Below, one piece after another: positions 16,137 to 26,287 of a stretch of DNA of 64,000 nt (position 1 is its first letter; every line of letters starts with the position of its first letter). The notes beneath the pieces are model-generated. The model ran no database searches and was not told the DNA's origin. It worked only from the letters and a program-made list of their open reading frames with translations. Origin of the DNA: Deltaproteobacteria bacterium. GTDB taxonomy: Bacteria; Myxococcota_A; Polyangia; DRWM01; JAAZOP01. The stretch is taken from NCBI GenBank assembly GCA_016218815.1, contig JACRCX010000103.1, positions 1-64,000 of the forward strand. Direction: 5' to 3'. Position numbers and translations under genes: made by a program.

Positions 16137-17909
16137 ATGGTCGACAAGCCTGACCGACGCAGCGCTTCGTCCGCCGATTCACCTTCGGCGCAGCGGTCCA
16201 TTGGCGCAACGTCGACTCACGACTCACGACTCACGACTCACGACCTGTTTCCCTACGTCGTGCTCTGCTCGCTCGTGGTCCTCGCCTTCGCTCCCGGGCT
16301 CGGTGGCGACCTGCTGCACTGGGACGACGATCGGCTGGCGTTCGAGAACCCGCTGGTCGGGCCGCCGTACGTCGCGAACACGGTGCGGATGTTCGGGACG
16401 ATCCAGAACGAGGCGTACCAGCCGCTGCACGTCGCGTCGTACCAGCTCGACCGGGCGCTGTGGGGCCTGCGTCCCTTCGGCGCGCACCTGTTCAACCTGG
16501 CGCTGTACGCGCTGGGCGTCTGCCTGCTGTTCCGGCTGCTGCTGCGGCTGGTGGCAGAGCGCTGGACGGCGCTCCTGGGCACGCTGCTGTTCGCGCTGCA
16601 CCCGGCGCACGTGGAGTCCGTGGTGTGGGTCAGCGGCCGGAAGGACGTGCTCTCGCTCGTCTTCGTGGCGGCGGCGCTGCTGCTCCACGTGCGCTCGGAG
16701 CGTCCCTTCGACCGGCGCCACCTCGGCGCGATCGTGCTCTTCGCCTGCGCGGCGCTGACGAAGACGACCACGCTGTTCCTGCCGCTGTTCCTGCCGTTCC
16801 TGGAGCGCTGGGCCTTGCGGCGCTCGTGGCGCACCGGACTGGTGCGCGCGGCGCCGATGGCCGGCGTGGCCGTGGTGCTCGGGGCGCTGGTGACGTGGAT
16901 CTGGCACGCCGAGGGGCTGACGCGGACGCTGGCCTCGGGGGGGTCGCGCTTCGCGCTGGCGCCCAAGGTCCTCCTGCACTACGCGGCGACGGTGGTCTGG
17001 CCGTTCGACCTGTCGCCGCTGTACCCGATCGATCGCGCGGGCGCGTTCGACGGGCGTTCCGCCGCGGGCCTGGTGCTGCTGGGGGCGCTGCTCGCCCTGG
17101 CGTGGAAGGCGAGACGCGACCTGCCCGGCGTGGCGCTCGGGGTCGCGATCTTCCTGCTCGGCCTGTTGCCCGTCTCCAACCTCGTGCCGATGACGTTCCA
17201 GGTGAACGACCGCTACCTGCTCCTGCCGTCGTTCGGGCTGGCGCTGGCGGTGTGGGGCTACGCCGGGGCGCTGGGGGGCCGAATAGTGCTGCGGCGGGCG
17301 CTGCTGGGCGGGACGCTGCTGGCGGCGCTGGGGTGCGGCGTCGTCTCGTTCGGCTACGCGCGGGCGTGGCGGTCGGACGTGGCGTTGTGGGAGCGCGCGA
17401 CGGCGGCGCAGCCGGACGCGTACTATGCGTGGATGAAGCGAGGGGAGACGGAGCGGGACGCGGGGCGGTTCGACGAGGCGGAGCGCTCCTACGATCGGGC
17501 GATCGCGCTGGAGCCGGAGCTGGTGCCGGCGCGGGGCGGTCGGATGCTCAACTGCCTGGTGCGGAGCGGCGGGGGGGAGGGACGGGCGGCGGCGAGGGAT
17601 CCGCGGGCGCTGGCGCTGGCGGGGGGATATGCCGGGGCGTGGGGCGATGCGCGGGCGATGCTCGATGCGGGGTCGCGGCTGTTCGGCGCCGGCTACGATG
17701 ACTGCGCGTTCGACGCGCTGCTGGAGGCGACGACATTCCGGCCGCCGCTGGCGGACGACCTGATTCTGGCGGTGGCGAACGACTGGCTGCTGCACGCGCG
17801 GCCCGACCGCGCGCTGGCGTTGCTGGACCGCGTGAGCGAGGGGGGGCGCGACTCCCGATGGCGGGAGCTTCTGGGACGTGCGACGCGGGAGGCGGCGGCG
17901 CCGCGGTAG
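16137..17909 (+). CDS. Membrane GT-C/TPR protein (TMTC-like)
   Basis: 590 residues. About 11 transmembrane segments begin near residue 37, then a cytoplasmic/periplasmic C-terminal region from ~residue 430 contains a TPR unit (YAWMKRGETERDAGRFDEAERSYDRAIALEPE). The first loop has DLLHWDDDRLAFENP, with the acidic pair typical of GT-C enzymes, and HPAHVESVVWVSGRKDVLS, which is characteristic of the TMTC/O-mannosyltransferase-like family. The N-terminal ~35 residues are translated from the ACTCACG tandem repeat (THDSRLTTHD). The true start may therefore be a later GTG near 16258, because the first membrane segment begins there. Sugar donor and acceptor are unknown. Confidence 0.7.
   Translation: MVDKPDRRSASSADSPSAQRSIGATSTHDSRLTTHDLFPYVVLCSLVVLAFAPGLGGDLLHWDDDRLAFENPLVGPPYVANTVRMFGTIQNEAYQPLHVASYQLDRALWGLRPFGAHLFNLALYALGVCLLFRLLLRLVAERWTALLGTLLFALHPAHVESVVWVSGRKDVLSLVFVAAALLLHVRSERPFDRRHLGAIVLFACAALTKTTTLFLPLFLPFLERWALRRSWRTGLVRAAPMAGVAVVLGALVTWIWHAEGLTRTLASGGSRFALAPKVLLHYAATVVWPFDLSPLYPIDRAGAFDGRSAAGLVLLGALLALAWKARRDLPGVALGVAIFLLGLLPVSNLVPMTFQVNDRYLLLPSFGLALAVWGYAGALGGRIVLRRALLGGTLLAALGCGVVSFGYARAWRSDVALWERATAAQPDAYYAWMKRGETERDAGRFDEAERSYDRAIALEPELVPARGGRMLNCLVRSGGGEGRAAARDPRALALAGGYAGAWGDARAMLDAGSRLFGAGYDDCAFDALLEATTFRPPLADDLILAVANDWLLHARPDRALALLDRVSEGGRDSRWRELLGRATREAAAPR
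16208..16246. repeat. Short tandem repeat, GACTCAC family (copy 2, inside annotated CDS start)
   Basis: Four to five direct copies of the 7-mer ACTCACG (GTCGACTCACGACTCACGAC and on) lie within the annotated N-terminus of the TMTC-like gene. It is the inverted counterpart of 16033-16072. Confidence 0.8.
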
Positions 17910-17999
17910 GGGCGCCGGCGGGCGCACTCGCCCTTCGACTCGCTTCGCCCCTCGACAGGCTCGGGGCAGGCCTCGCTCAGGGCTACGTGGCGCCCCTAC
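17906..17999. repeat. Palindromic intergenic element with GTAGGGGCGCC ends (copy 1, full)
   Basis: A 94-bp element fills the gap between two converging genes. It has perfect terminal inverted repeats, GTAGGGGCGCC (17906-17916) and GGCGCCCCTAC (17989-17999). Inside is GCGGGCGCACTCGCCC, then TTCGACTCGCTTCGCCC and GGGCTACGTGG. The TAG of each end is the stop codon of the neighbouring gene (17907-17909 plus strand; 17998-17996 minus strand). It probably forms a strong hairpin and may act as a bidirectional terminator. Related copies are at 24689-24746 and 43868-43913. Confidence 0.8.
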
Positions 18000-19120
18000 T
18001 CGGTGGTTTCGGGCGGGTGAGCCGGGGCGGACTCCGGTGCGGCGGGCGGCGGTGTTCCGCGCTGCAGGGCGCACTCGACGATGCGGCGCAGGGTGGCGGG
18101 GAAGCCGAGGCCGGCTTTCTCGGCGGCGAGCATGAAGGAGACGCCTTCGGTCAGATCGGGGTTCGGGTTGACCTCCAGGACGTAGGGTCGTCCGGCGGGT
18201 GTCAGGCGCATGTCGAGGCGTGCGTAGTCGCGGCAGCCGGTGACGCGCCAGGCCTGGAGGGCGATCTCGTGGAGCCGCTGCTCGAGGCGGCGGGGGAGCT
18301 GTGCGGGGCAGACCTCGTGGACGCGGTGGTAGACCTCCTTGAGGGGGTTCCACTTGACGTCGTAGCTGATGATGGTCGGGTGGCCCCCGGGCACGTCGGA
18401 GAAATCGTACTCCAGGGTCGGCAGGACCTGGGGCGGGTCGTTGCCCAGGATCGCGACGTGCAGCTCGCGCCCCTCGATGAACTCCTCGATCAGGATCGGC
18501 GAGCCGTGGGTCTCGAACACGCGCTGGACGGCGCGGGTGAAGCCGTCGAGGTCGTGGACGACGGAGTCCCGTCCGACGCCGGCGCTGGCGTCGCCCTGGC
18601 CGGGCTTGACGATCACGGGATAGTGGAGCCCGTGGTGGCGCGGGAGGTGCGGTCCGCGGATCCCGCGGTAGCGGGGGGTGGGGACGCCGTTGGCGAGCAG
18701 GAGCTGTTTGGTCAGGCTCTTGCGGCGGCAGAGCGCGAGGCCGAAGGGCGTGGCGCCGGTGTAGGGGATGCCGTACAGGTCGTAGATACCCGCGACCGCC
18801 GATTCGAGTCCGCCGTCGCCGCGGAAGCTCTCGACGAGGTTGAGGACCGCCTGCGGCGGGTCGCGTCGTAGCAGAGCGTGCAGGGAGGCCAGCCGGTCGC
18901 GCAGGTTCACGAGGCGGACGGAGAAGCCTTCGGCGGCCAGCGCGCCGGCGACCGCGTCGTACTCCTCTTGTTCGGTGGCGACGGCGATGGGGTAGGCGGG
19001 GGTGAAGTCGAGGGACTCGGGATCGACATGGCGCAGGGCCTCGTAGTCGTCCTTGCCCACCCGGTTGTAGACGACGGCGACCGAGGGGCCCGTTCCCGTT
19101 GGCTCGACGTTCCCGTTCAT
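17996..19120 (-). CDS. D-Ala-D-Ala-ligase-like ATP-grasp protein
   Basis: 374 residues, soluble. The ATP-grasp fold is clear: KQLLLANGVPTP and YPVIVKPGQGDASAGVG (nucleotide-binding lysine and glycine loop), ILIEEFIEGRELHVAIL, CRDYARLDMR, and the Mg-binding EVNPNPDLTEG. The family ligates a carboxylate to an amine through an acyl phosphate. D-alanyl-D-alanine synthesis is one case, but this subfamily is separate from housekeeping Ddl: it has an 80-residue divergent N-terminus and ISYDVKWNPLKEVYHR, suggesting a different substrate. The gene is divergent, by 189 bp, from a C39-peptidase-like gene at 19310, which hints at a peptide-related function. The ATG at 19120 is chosen because the conserved domain starts soon after. 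Confidence 0.75.
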   Translation of the reverse strand: MNGNVEPTGTGPSVAVVYNRVGKDDYEALRHVDPESLDFTPAYPIAVATEQEEYDAVAGALAAEGFSVRLVNLRDRLASLHALLRRDPPQAVLNLVESFRGDGGLESAVAGIYDLYGIPYTGATPFGLALCRRKSLTKQLLLANGVPTPRYRGIRGPHLPRHHGLHYPVIVKPGQGDASAGVGRDSVVHDLDGFTRAVQRVFETHGSPILIEEFIEGRELHVAILGNDPPQVLPTLEYDFSDVPGGHPTIISYDVKWNPLKEVYHRVHEVCPAQLPRRLEQRLHEIALQAWRVTGCRDYARLDMRLTPAGRPYVLEVNPNPDLTEGVSFMLAAEKAGLGFPATLRRIVECALQRGTPPPAAPESAPAHPPETTE

Positions 19121-19309
19121 CGCATCCACCGCGGTCCGCCGCGTCCCCGGCGGCGGAAGGCCGCAGCGAGGACGCACGCAGGCGACGATCGGGAGACATG
19201 GTACGCAAGCGCGCGCCGGCTGCAAGCCGGAAGCGCCGGAATCGACGGCCTTGGCCTTCCGGCGGCGATCCGCTACAAGCGGGTGCGGGGGAGGGGAAGC
19301 GGTCGGAGA

Positions 19310-20185
19310 ATGGGGATCACCCCGCAGCGTAATCTCTGGCAGTGCGGCCCGGCAGCGCTCAAGCACGCGCTGCTGACGCTCGGCGTGTACATCGACGACC
19401 GGGAGATCGCGCGCATTGCCGGGACCACGCGACGCGGCACGGACGAGAAGAAGCTGCAGCGGGCGGCGAGGGCGTTCCGCTGCCGACTGTCGCTGGTACG
19501 TTGCACGGACGCGAGCGAAGCGCGGCGGGAGCTGACGGCCAGCCTGCGTCGGGGCGTCCCCGTGCTGTTGGCGATCTACAACTGGGCGCACTGGGTCGTC
19601 GCCGTCAAGGAGGAGCGGGGCCGGTTCATCCTGATGGACAGCGAGACCGACGCGGTGCTGACCATCCTCGGCGCGCGGCAGCTCGAGCGCCGTTGGGCGT
19701 ACCACGAGCGCGGGCGCGGGGGCCGCACGGTGTTCGACCTGCACCCCCTGCAGCCGCGGTTCCGGGTACGGACGCGCACGAGGTTCTCGGTGGCGCGCGC
19801 GCGTTTCCTGCGCCGGCCGGAGAACCGCGAGCTGTCGGCGCTGTGGGACGAGTACGCGGCCGATCTGCTGCACGTCTGTCGCGTGCGCACGCCGCTGTCC
19901 GAGCACGTGATGTCGATGGGGGAGTTCCTGCGCCGGCACGAGGGGCTGCTGGTGCGCGAGGTGACGTACTGGCACGGCCTGGTCGAGCCGCGGAAGGTGG
20001 TGCGCATCCTGCGCAACATGCACTTCGTCGCCGACACGCTGGGGATGGTGATCCACCTCGAGGCGGAGAAGCGGGCCATCGCGGGGATCGCGGCCATCCT
20101 GGCGCTGTGGGCCGCCTCGCGCGAGGGCGCGCTGTCGGTGTACGAGTCCGACGCCGCGCGCGGGCGCCGGCGGGCGGCGTACTGA
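19310..20185 (+). CDS. C39-peptidase-like protein with C-terminal helical domain
   Basis: 291 residues with no signal peptide. Residues 1-125 match the papain-like C39 family (double-glycine peptidase domain of bacteriocin exporters and stand-alone relatives). Catalytic Cys12 is in WQCGPAALKHAL with the oxyanion Gln11, His94 in NWAHWVVAV and Asp110 in FILMDSETD. All three catalytic positions are present, so it may be an active protease or a transglutaminase-like enzyme. The C-terminal ~165 residues are an Arg-rich helical region I do not recognise. AGGGGAAGCGGTCGGAG precedes the ATG. No ABC exporter or precursor peptide is visible; the nearest partner is the divergent ATP-grasp gene. Confidence 0.7.
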   Translation: MGITPQRNLWQCGPAALKHALLTLGVYIDDREIARIAGTTRRGTDEKKLQRAARAFRCRLSLVRCTDASEARRELTASLRRGVPVLLAIYNWAHWVVAVKEERGRFILMDSETDAVLTILGARQLERRWAYHERGRGGRTVFDLHPLQPRFRVRTRTRFSVARARFLRRPENRELSALWDEYAADLLHVCRVRTPLSEHVMSMGEFLRRHEGLLVREVTYWHGLVEPRKVVRILRNMHFVADTLGMVIHLEAEKRAIAGIAAILALWAASREGALSVYESDAARGRRRAAY

Positions 20186-20248
20186 GCTGGTAGGTGGTAG
20201 CTGGCAGCTGGTCGTGGGTGCGAGCTACCGACTGGCAGTGGAGAGTCG

Positions 20249-20250
<2 letters not shown>
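20186..20250. repeat. Low-complexity AGCTGGTAGGTGGTAGCTGG repeat
   Basis: Imperfect repeats of GCTGGTAGGTGGTAGCTGGC, followed by GAGCTACCGACTGGCAG, fill the whole 63-bp gap between converging genes. Part of it is self-complementary (GGTAGCTGG/CGAGCTACC), so an RNA hairpin is possible. Confidence 0.55.
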
Positions 20251-23077
<2,827 letters not shown>

Positions 23078-23169
23078 CGACGCCCCTTTCCCTGCACGCC
23101 GCCGCCCCCGTGCGGCCGTGATACGATAGCCTGTCGTCCGCGGCGGGTCGAGGAGGGAAGGGAAGAAGA

Positions 23170-23249
23170 AACCACAGATGAACACCGATGGACACCGATA
23201 GGGGAGGGGAAGAAGCAACCACCGATGGACACCGATGGACACCGATATC
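23170..23249. repeat. Short tandem repeat, ACCGATGGACACCGATGG family (copies 1 and 2)
   Basis: Two adjacent arrays lie in the divergent promoter region: AACCACAGATGAACACCGAT with a following GGACACCGAT unit (23170-23200), and AACCACCGATGGACACCGAT with a following GGACACCGAT unit (23217-23248). The 10-bp unit GGACACCGAT recurs at 29339-29371 and 61281-61312. Confidence 0.85.
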
Positions 23250-23271
23250 GGGCGGGCAACGGGGAACTGTG

Positions 23272-24669
23272 ATGAAGCGGTCGGCGGCGGACGAGCGGGT
23301 GCTGGGGGCGGCGGCGGAGATCGGGCGGCGGATCGGATCGGGGAAGGTCATCGACGACCCGGACCTGCTGGTGCCGTACGGGGCGGACGAGTCGGGGCTT
23401 CCGGCGTCGCTTCCGGCGGCGGCGATCCGGGCGGTCGACGCGGCCGACGTCGCCGCGACGCTCGCCGTCGCCGCGGACCGGGGTGTTCCGGTGACGCCGC
23501 GGGGGAGGGGGACCGGGAAGAGCGGCGGCGCGATTCCCGCGCGCGGCGGGATCGTGCTGCTCACGGAGAGGATGGACCGGATCGTGGAGATCGACCGGGA
23601 GGAGCGTCTGGCGATCGTCGAGCCCGGGATCGTGCTCCAGACGTTCCAGGAGGCGGTGGAGGCGGAAGGGCTGTTCTACCCGCCGGATCCGGCCAGTCTC
23701 GACTCGTGCGCGCTCGGGGGCAACGTCGCGGAGAACGCGGGCGGGCCGCGGGCGTTCAAGTACGGCGTCACGCGCGAGTACGTTCTGGGGCTCGACGTCG
23801 CGCTGATGGGGGGCGCGACGACCTTCGCGGGGCGCCGGACGCGCAAGGGCGTCGCCGGCTACGACGTGGTCGCGGCGCTGGTCGGCTCGGAAGGGACGCT
23901 CGGGGTGTTCACCCGGGTCGTGGTGCGCCTTCGCGTCCGGCCGGCCGCGACGCAGACCCTGTTGGCGACGTTCGGCGACGAGGTCGCGGCGGGGGAGGCC
24001 GTGCGCGACCTGCTCGGATCGGGGCTGGTCCCGTCGGTGATCGAGATCCTCGACAGGCACTGCCTCGAGGTGATTCGCCGGGCGGGGCACAACCCGATTC
24101 CGGGCGAGCCGGGCGCGGCGCTGCTGGTGGAGTTGGACGGGCGGAGGCCGGAGCGGGTCGAGGCCGACGCGGAGGAGGCGGGCGAGATCCTGGGGCGGCG
24201 GGCGACGGAGGTCCTCGTCGCGTCGGAGCCGGGGCGGCGACGCTCGCTGTGGGCGGCGCGGCGCGAGCTGTCCACGTTGCTGGGCAAGGCCCACGCCGGG
24301 AAGCTGTCCGACGACGTCGCCGTACCGTGCAAGTCGATCCCGGCGGTATTGCGCCGGTTCGCGGAGCTGGGGCGCCGGCGCGGGGTGCTGGTCTCGTGCT
24401 ACGGCCACGCGGGCGACGGCAACCTGCACGCCAACGTGCTGTGGGACGACCCCGGGCTCGACGTGGCCGGGCGCGCCGCGCTGGACGACCTGCTGGGCGT
24501 GGTGCTGGAGGTCGGCGGAACGATCTCCGGCGAGCACGGCATCGGCATGGCCAAGCGCGAGGCCCTGCGCCGCGAGCAATCCCCGGAGCTGCTCGCGCTG
24601 CAGCGGCGCCTCAAGTCCGCGTTCGATCCCTCCGGGCTGCTCAACCCCGGCAAGGTGATCCCGGAGTAG
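23272..24669 (+). CDS. FAD-linked oxidase, GlcD/D-lactate dehydrogenase type
   Basis: 465 residues, the normal length for the family. Residues ~35-215 form the PCMH-type FAD-binding domain (VTPRGRGTGKSGGAIPARGG, EPGIVLQTFQEAV, CALGGNVAENAGGPRAFKYG). The C-terminal part is the FAD-oxidase C domain, ending with SCYGHAGDGNLHANVLW and GTISGEHGIGMAKRE, which carry the metal-binding histidines of this family. It oxidises a 2-hydroxy acid (glycolate or D-lactate type). The substrate is not decidable because no GlcE/GlcF subunit or permease is adjacent. The ATG at 23272 follows a GTG by one codon. The promoter must lie in or beyond the ACCGATGG repeat array. Confidence 0.88.
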   Translation: MKRSAADERVLGAAAEIGRRIGSGKVIDDPDLLVPYGADESGLPASLPAAAIRAVDAADVAATLAVAADRGVPVTPRGRGTGKSGGAIPARGGIVLLTERMDRIVEIDREERLAIVEPGIVLQTFQEAVEAEGLFYPPDPASLDSCALGGNVAENAGGPRAFKYGVTREYVLGLDVALMGGATTFAGRRTRKGVAGYDVVAALVGSEGTLGVFTRVVVRLRVRPAATQTLLATFGDEVAAGEAVRDLLGSGLVPSVIEILDRHCLEVIRRAGHNPIPGEPGAALLVELDGRRPERVEADAEEAGEILGRRATEVLVASEPGRRRSLWAARRELSTLLGKAHAGKLSDDVAVPCKSIPAVLRRFAELGRRRGVLVSCYGHAGDGNLHANVLWDDPGLDVAGRAALDDLLGVVLEVGGTISGEHGIGMAKREALRREQSPELLALQRRLKSAFDPSGLLNPGKVIPE

Positions 24670-24688
24670 GTCCCGTCGAATCCAGCTT

Positions 24689-24746
24689 GCGGGCGCACTC
24701 GCCCTTCGGCTCGCTTCGCTCGCTCAGGGCTACGTGGCGCCCCTAC
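24689..24746. repeat. GGGCGCACTCGCCC...GGCGCCCCTAC element (copy 2)
   Basis: It has the same left part (GCGGGCGCACTCGCCCTTCG) and right end (GGGCTACGTGGCGCCCCTAC) as 17906-17999. The minus-strand gene at 24743 takes its TAG stop codon from the right end. The plus-strand neighbour stops just outside, at 24669. Confidence 0.8.
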
Positions 24747-26137
24747 CGTTGCTCGGCTAGCTCCTCGTAGAACTGCGCGGCGGAGTCCCCGGCGACGGCG
24801 CCGAGGAAGCGGCCGGCGGCGCGTGCGCCCAGGTCCAGCGTCAGGGATCCGGTCGAGACGCCGGCCTGGCCGAGCACCGCGGCCTCGGTCGCCAGGCCCC
24901 CTCCGGCGGCAAGCGCCAGACCGATCCCTTCCTGGGCCGCCGCGTCACCCCAGCTCGAGAACTCCGTTGATCGTTCGTCGCTGAGTCCCAGCGCCTGCTG
25001 CTGCGCCATCCGGTCGTGGTTCGCGCCCTCCCCGACGACGGAGCCCGCGGCCAGCGCGGCGCCGAAGAGGCCGTAGAACGGGCCGGTGGCCAGGGCGGTG
25101 AACAGCTTGACGGCGACCTGGAAGACCCGGGCCGCGGCGGCGTTCGAGTCCTGGTTCTCGATTGCGCGGTCGATGCCCTCGGCCAGCAGGCTGCTTGCGG
25201 GGTCGATCCCCGGCGCCACGAACTGCAGCAGTGCGTCGGTGGCGGGCGCGTAGTCGCGGAAGACGTTGACCGGGGACGTGGCGATGCCGGCCGAGTCCAG
25301 GGCGGAGTCGGCGAGCTCGAGCCAGTCGCCGACCTGCTCGAGATGGGCGACGAACGCCGCATCCGCCTCGGGGGAGACCGCCCGGGGGGCGCCGCAGGCG
25401 CCGGTGTTCCAGGACGCCGGCCGGGGCAGCATCTCGCCGTGCAGCCCCATCATCGGAGTCTGGAGATCGGAGCAGCTCGCTGAGTCCGGGGAGCGTGCGC
25501 CGGTCAGGTCCACGAGCAGCGCCTCGGCCTGGGCCCGGCCCATGCCGAGTTCCGCCAGCCACGCCCGGGCCGTCTCCGGGTCGGCGTTGGCCAGCCGGAC
25601 GAGGAACTCCTCGCGGGCCTGCGGATCGGCCAGCAGTTCATCGACCTTCCCGCCCAGCGCCTCCAGGTCGTCGCGGACGCCGCGGATCACCTCCATCTGG
25701 GCGCCCGTCGCCGCGAGATCGGCGCACAGGTCGGCGAACTCGCCGGCCCGCTCCGGCGAGAGGAAGAGCAGTCGTTCGGCCTGCTCGACGACCTCCTCGC
25801 GATCGGTCCGCGAGAGGAAGACGGGGAGCTGCGCGGCGACACGCTGCTCGTTCGTCGCCGTGGCGTCGTCCCCGAGGCGCAGCGCCAGTTTCTCGAAGAC
25901 CGAGCCCGGGCCGCGATCGGTGAGATCGTCGTCGTAGCCGATGACGGTCGGCGTGCGTCCGCCGACCGGCGCCGCGTAGGGTTCGATCGCGAGCTGCGTC
26001 ACGAGCCGGATCCCCCACTCGGCATCGCTCGGCTCCCCGGCCCGGGGTTCGTCCGCCGCCAGCGCCTCGTCCACTTCGCTCGTGTCCGGCCTCGCCGGAC
26101 CCTGGACCCCTGCGTCCACGCCTCTCGTCCCGCTCAT
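24743..26137 (-). CDS. Unrecognised 464-residue protein
   Basis: The gene is well formed: GGGGAGGTGG precedes the ATG, composition is like its neighbours and it has no frameshift. No signal peptide at the start. Residues 1-200 are hydrophilic helical (Asp/Glu/Ala/Arg). A segment with three Cys (SCSDLQTPMM, NTGACGAPRA) lies near 220-250. The C-terminal third is rich in small residues with possible glycine-zipper helices (GLFGAALAAGSVVGEGANH and GIGLALAAGGGLATEAAVLG), as in pore-forming or membrane-inserting proteins. I do not recognise a family; a secreted toxin or effector is speculation. It is isolated between an intergenic element and the 26138-26287 gap. Confidence 0.6.
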   Translation of the reverse strand: MSGTRGVDAGVQGPARPDTSEVDEALAADEPRAGEPSDAEWGIRLVTQLAIEPYAAPVGGRTPTVIGYDDDLTDRGPGSVFEKLALRLGDDATATNEQRVAAQLPVFLSRTDREEVVEQAERLLFLSPERAGEFADLCADLAATGAQMEVIRGVRDDLEALGGKVDELLADPQAREEFLVRLANADPETARAWLAELGMGRAQAEALLVDLTGARSPDSASCSDLQTPMMGLHGEMLPRPASWNTGACGAPRAVSPEADAAFVAHLEQVGDWLELADSALDSAGIATSPVNVFRDYAPATDALLQFVAPGIDPASSLLAEGIDRAIENQDSNAAAARVFQVAVKLFTALATGPFYGLFGAALAAGSVVGEGANHDRMAQQQALGLSDERSTEFSSWGDAAAQEGIGLALAAGGGLATEAAVLGQAGVSTGSLTLDLGARAAGRFLGAVAGDSAAQFYEELAEQR

Positions 26138-26223
26138 GATCCACCTCCCCGCCGGCCCGGTGCCCCCATCCGTCCGGCGCGGACCTTCATCGCGCGGGAC
26201 ACGTCGGGTGTTGCGTGGAATCC

Positions 26224-26258
26224 CAGCCGCGGGATGAAGCCCGCGGTTCGGATGGGGG
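26224..26258. repeat. Hairpin repeat CCGCGGGATGAAGCCCGCGG (copy 1)
   Basis: A perfect 7-bp stem with a 6-nt loop (26227-26246), followed by TTCGGATG. A near-identical copy with the loop CTGAAG lies at 43052-43088. It sits in the 150-bp gap between two minus-strand genes and could be a terminator for the upstream gene. There is no U-tract. Confidence 0.7.
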
Positions 26259-26287
26259 AAGGCGTTGCGGCGTGTGGCCGGGGAATC

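Noticed and set aside
17906..17999. Transposable MITE with terminal inverted repeats
   Set aside because: The other copies lack the left terminal repeat, no target-site duplication is visible, and the ends double as stop codons. A terminator-like element fits better, though mobility is not excluded.
23170..23249. CRISPR array
   Set aside because: Repeat units are 10 bp with almost no spacers, and no cas gene is seen. The repeats recur singly elsewhere.
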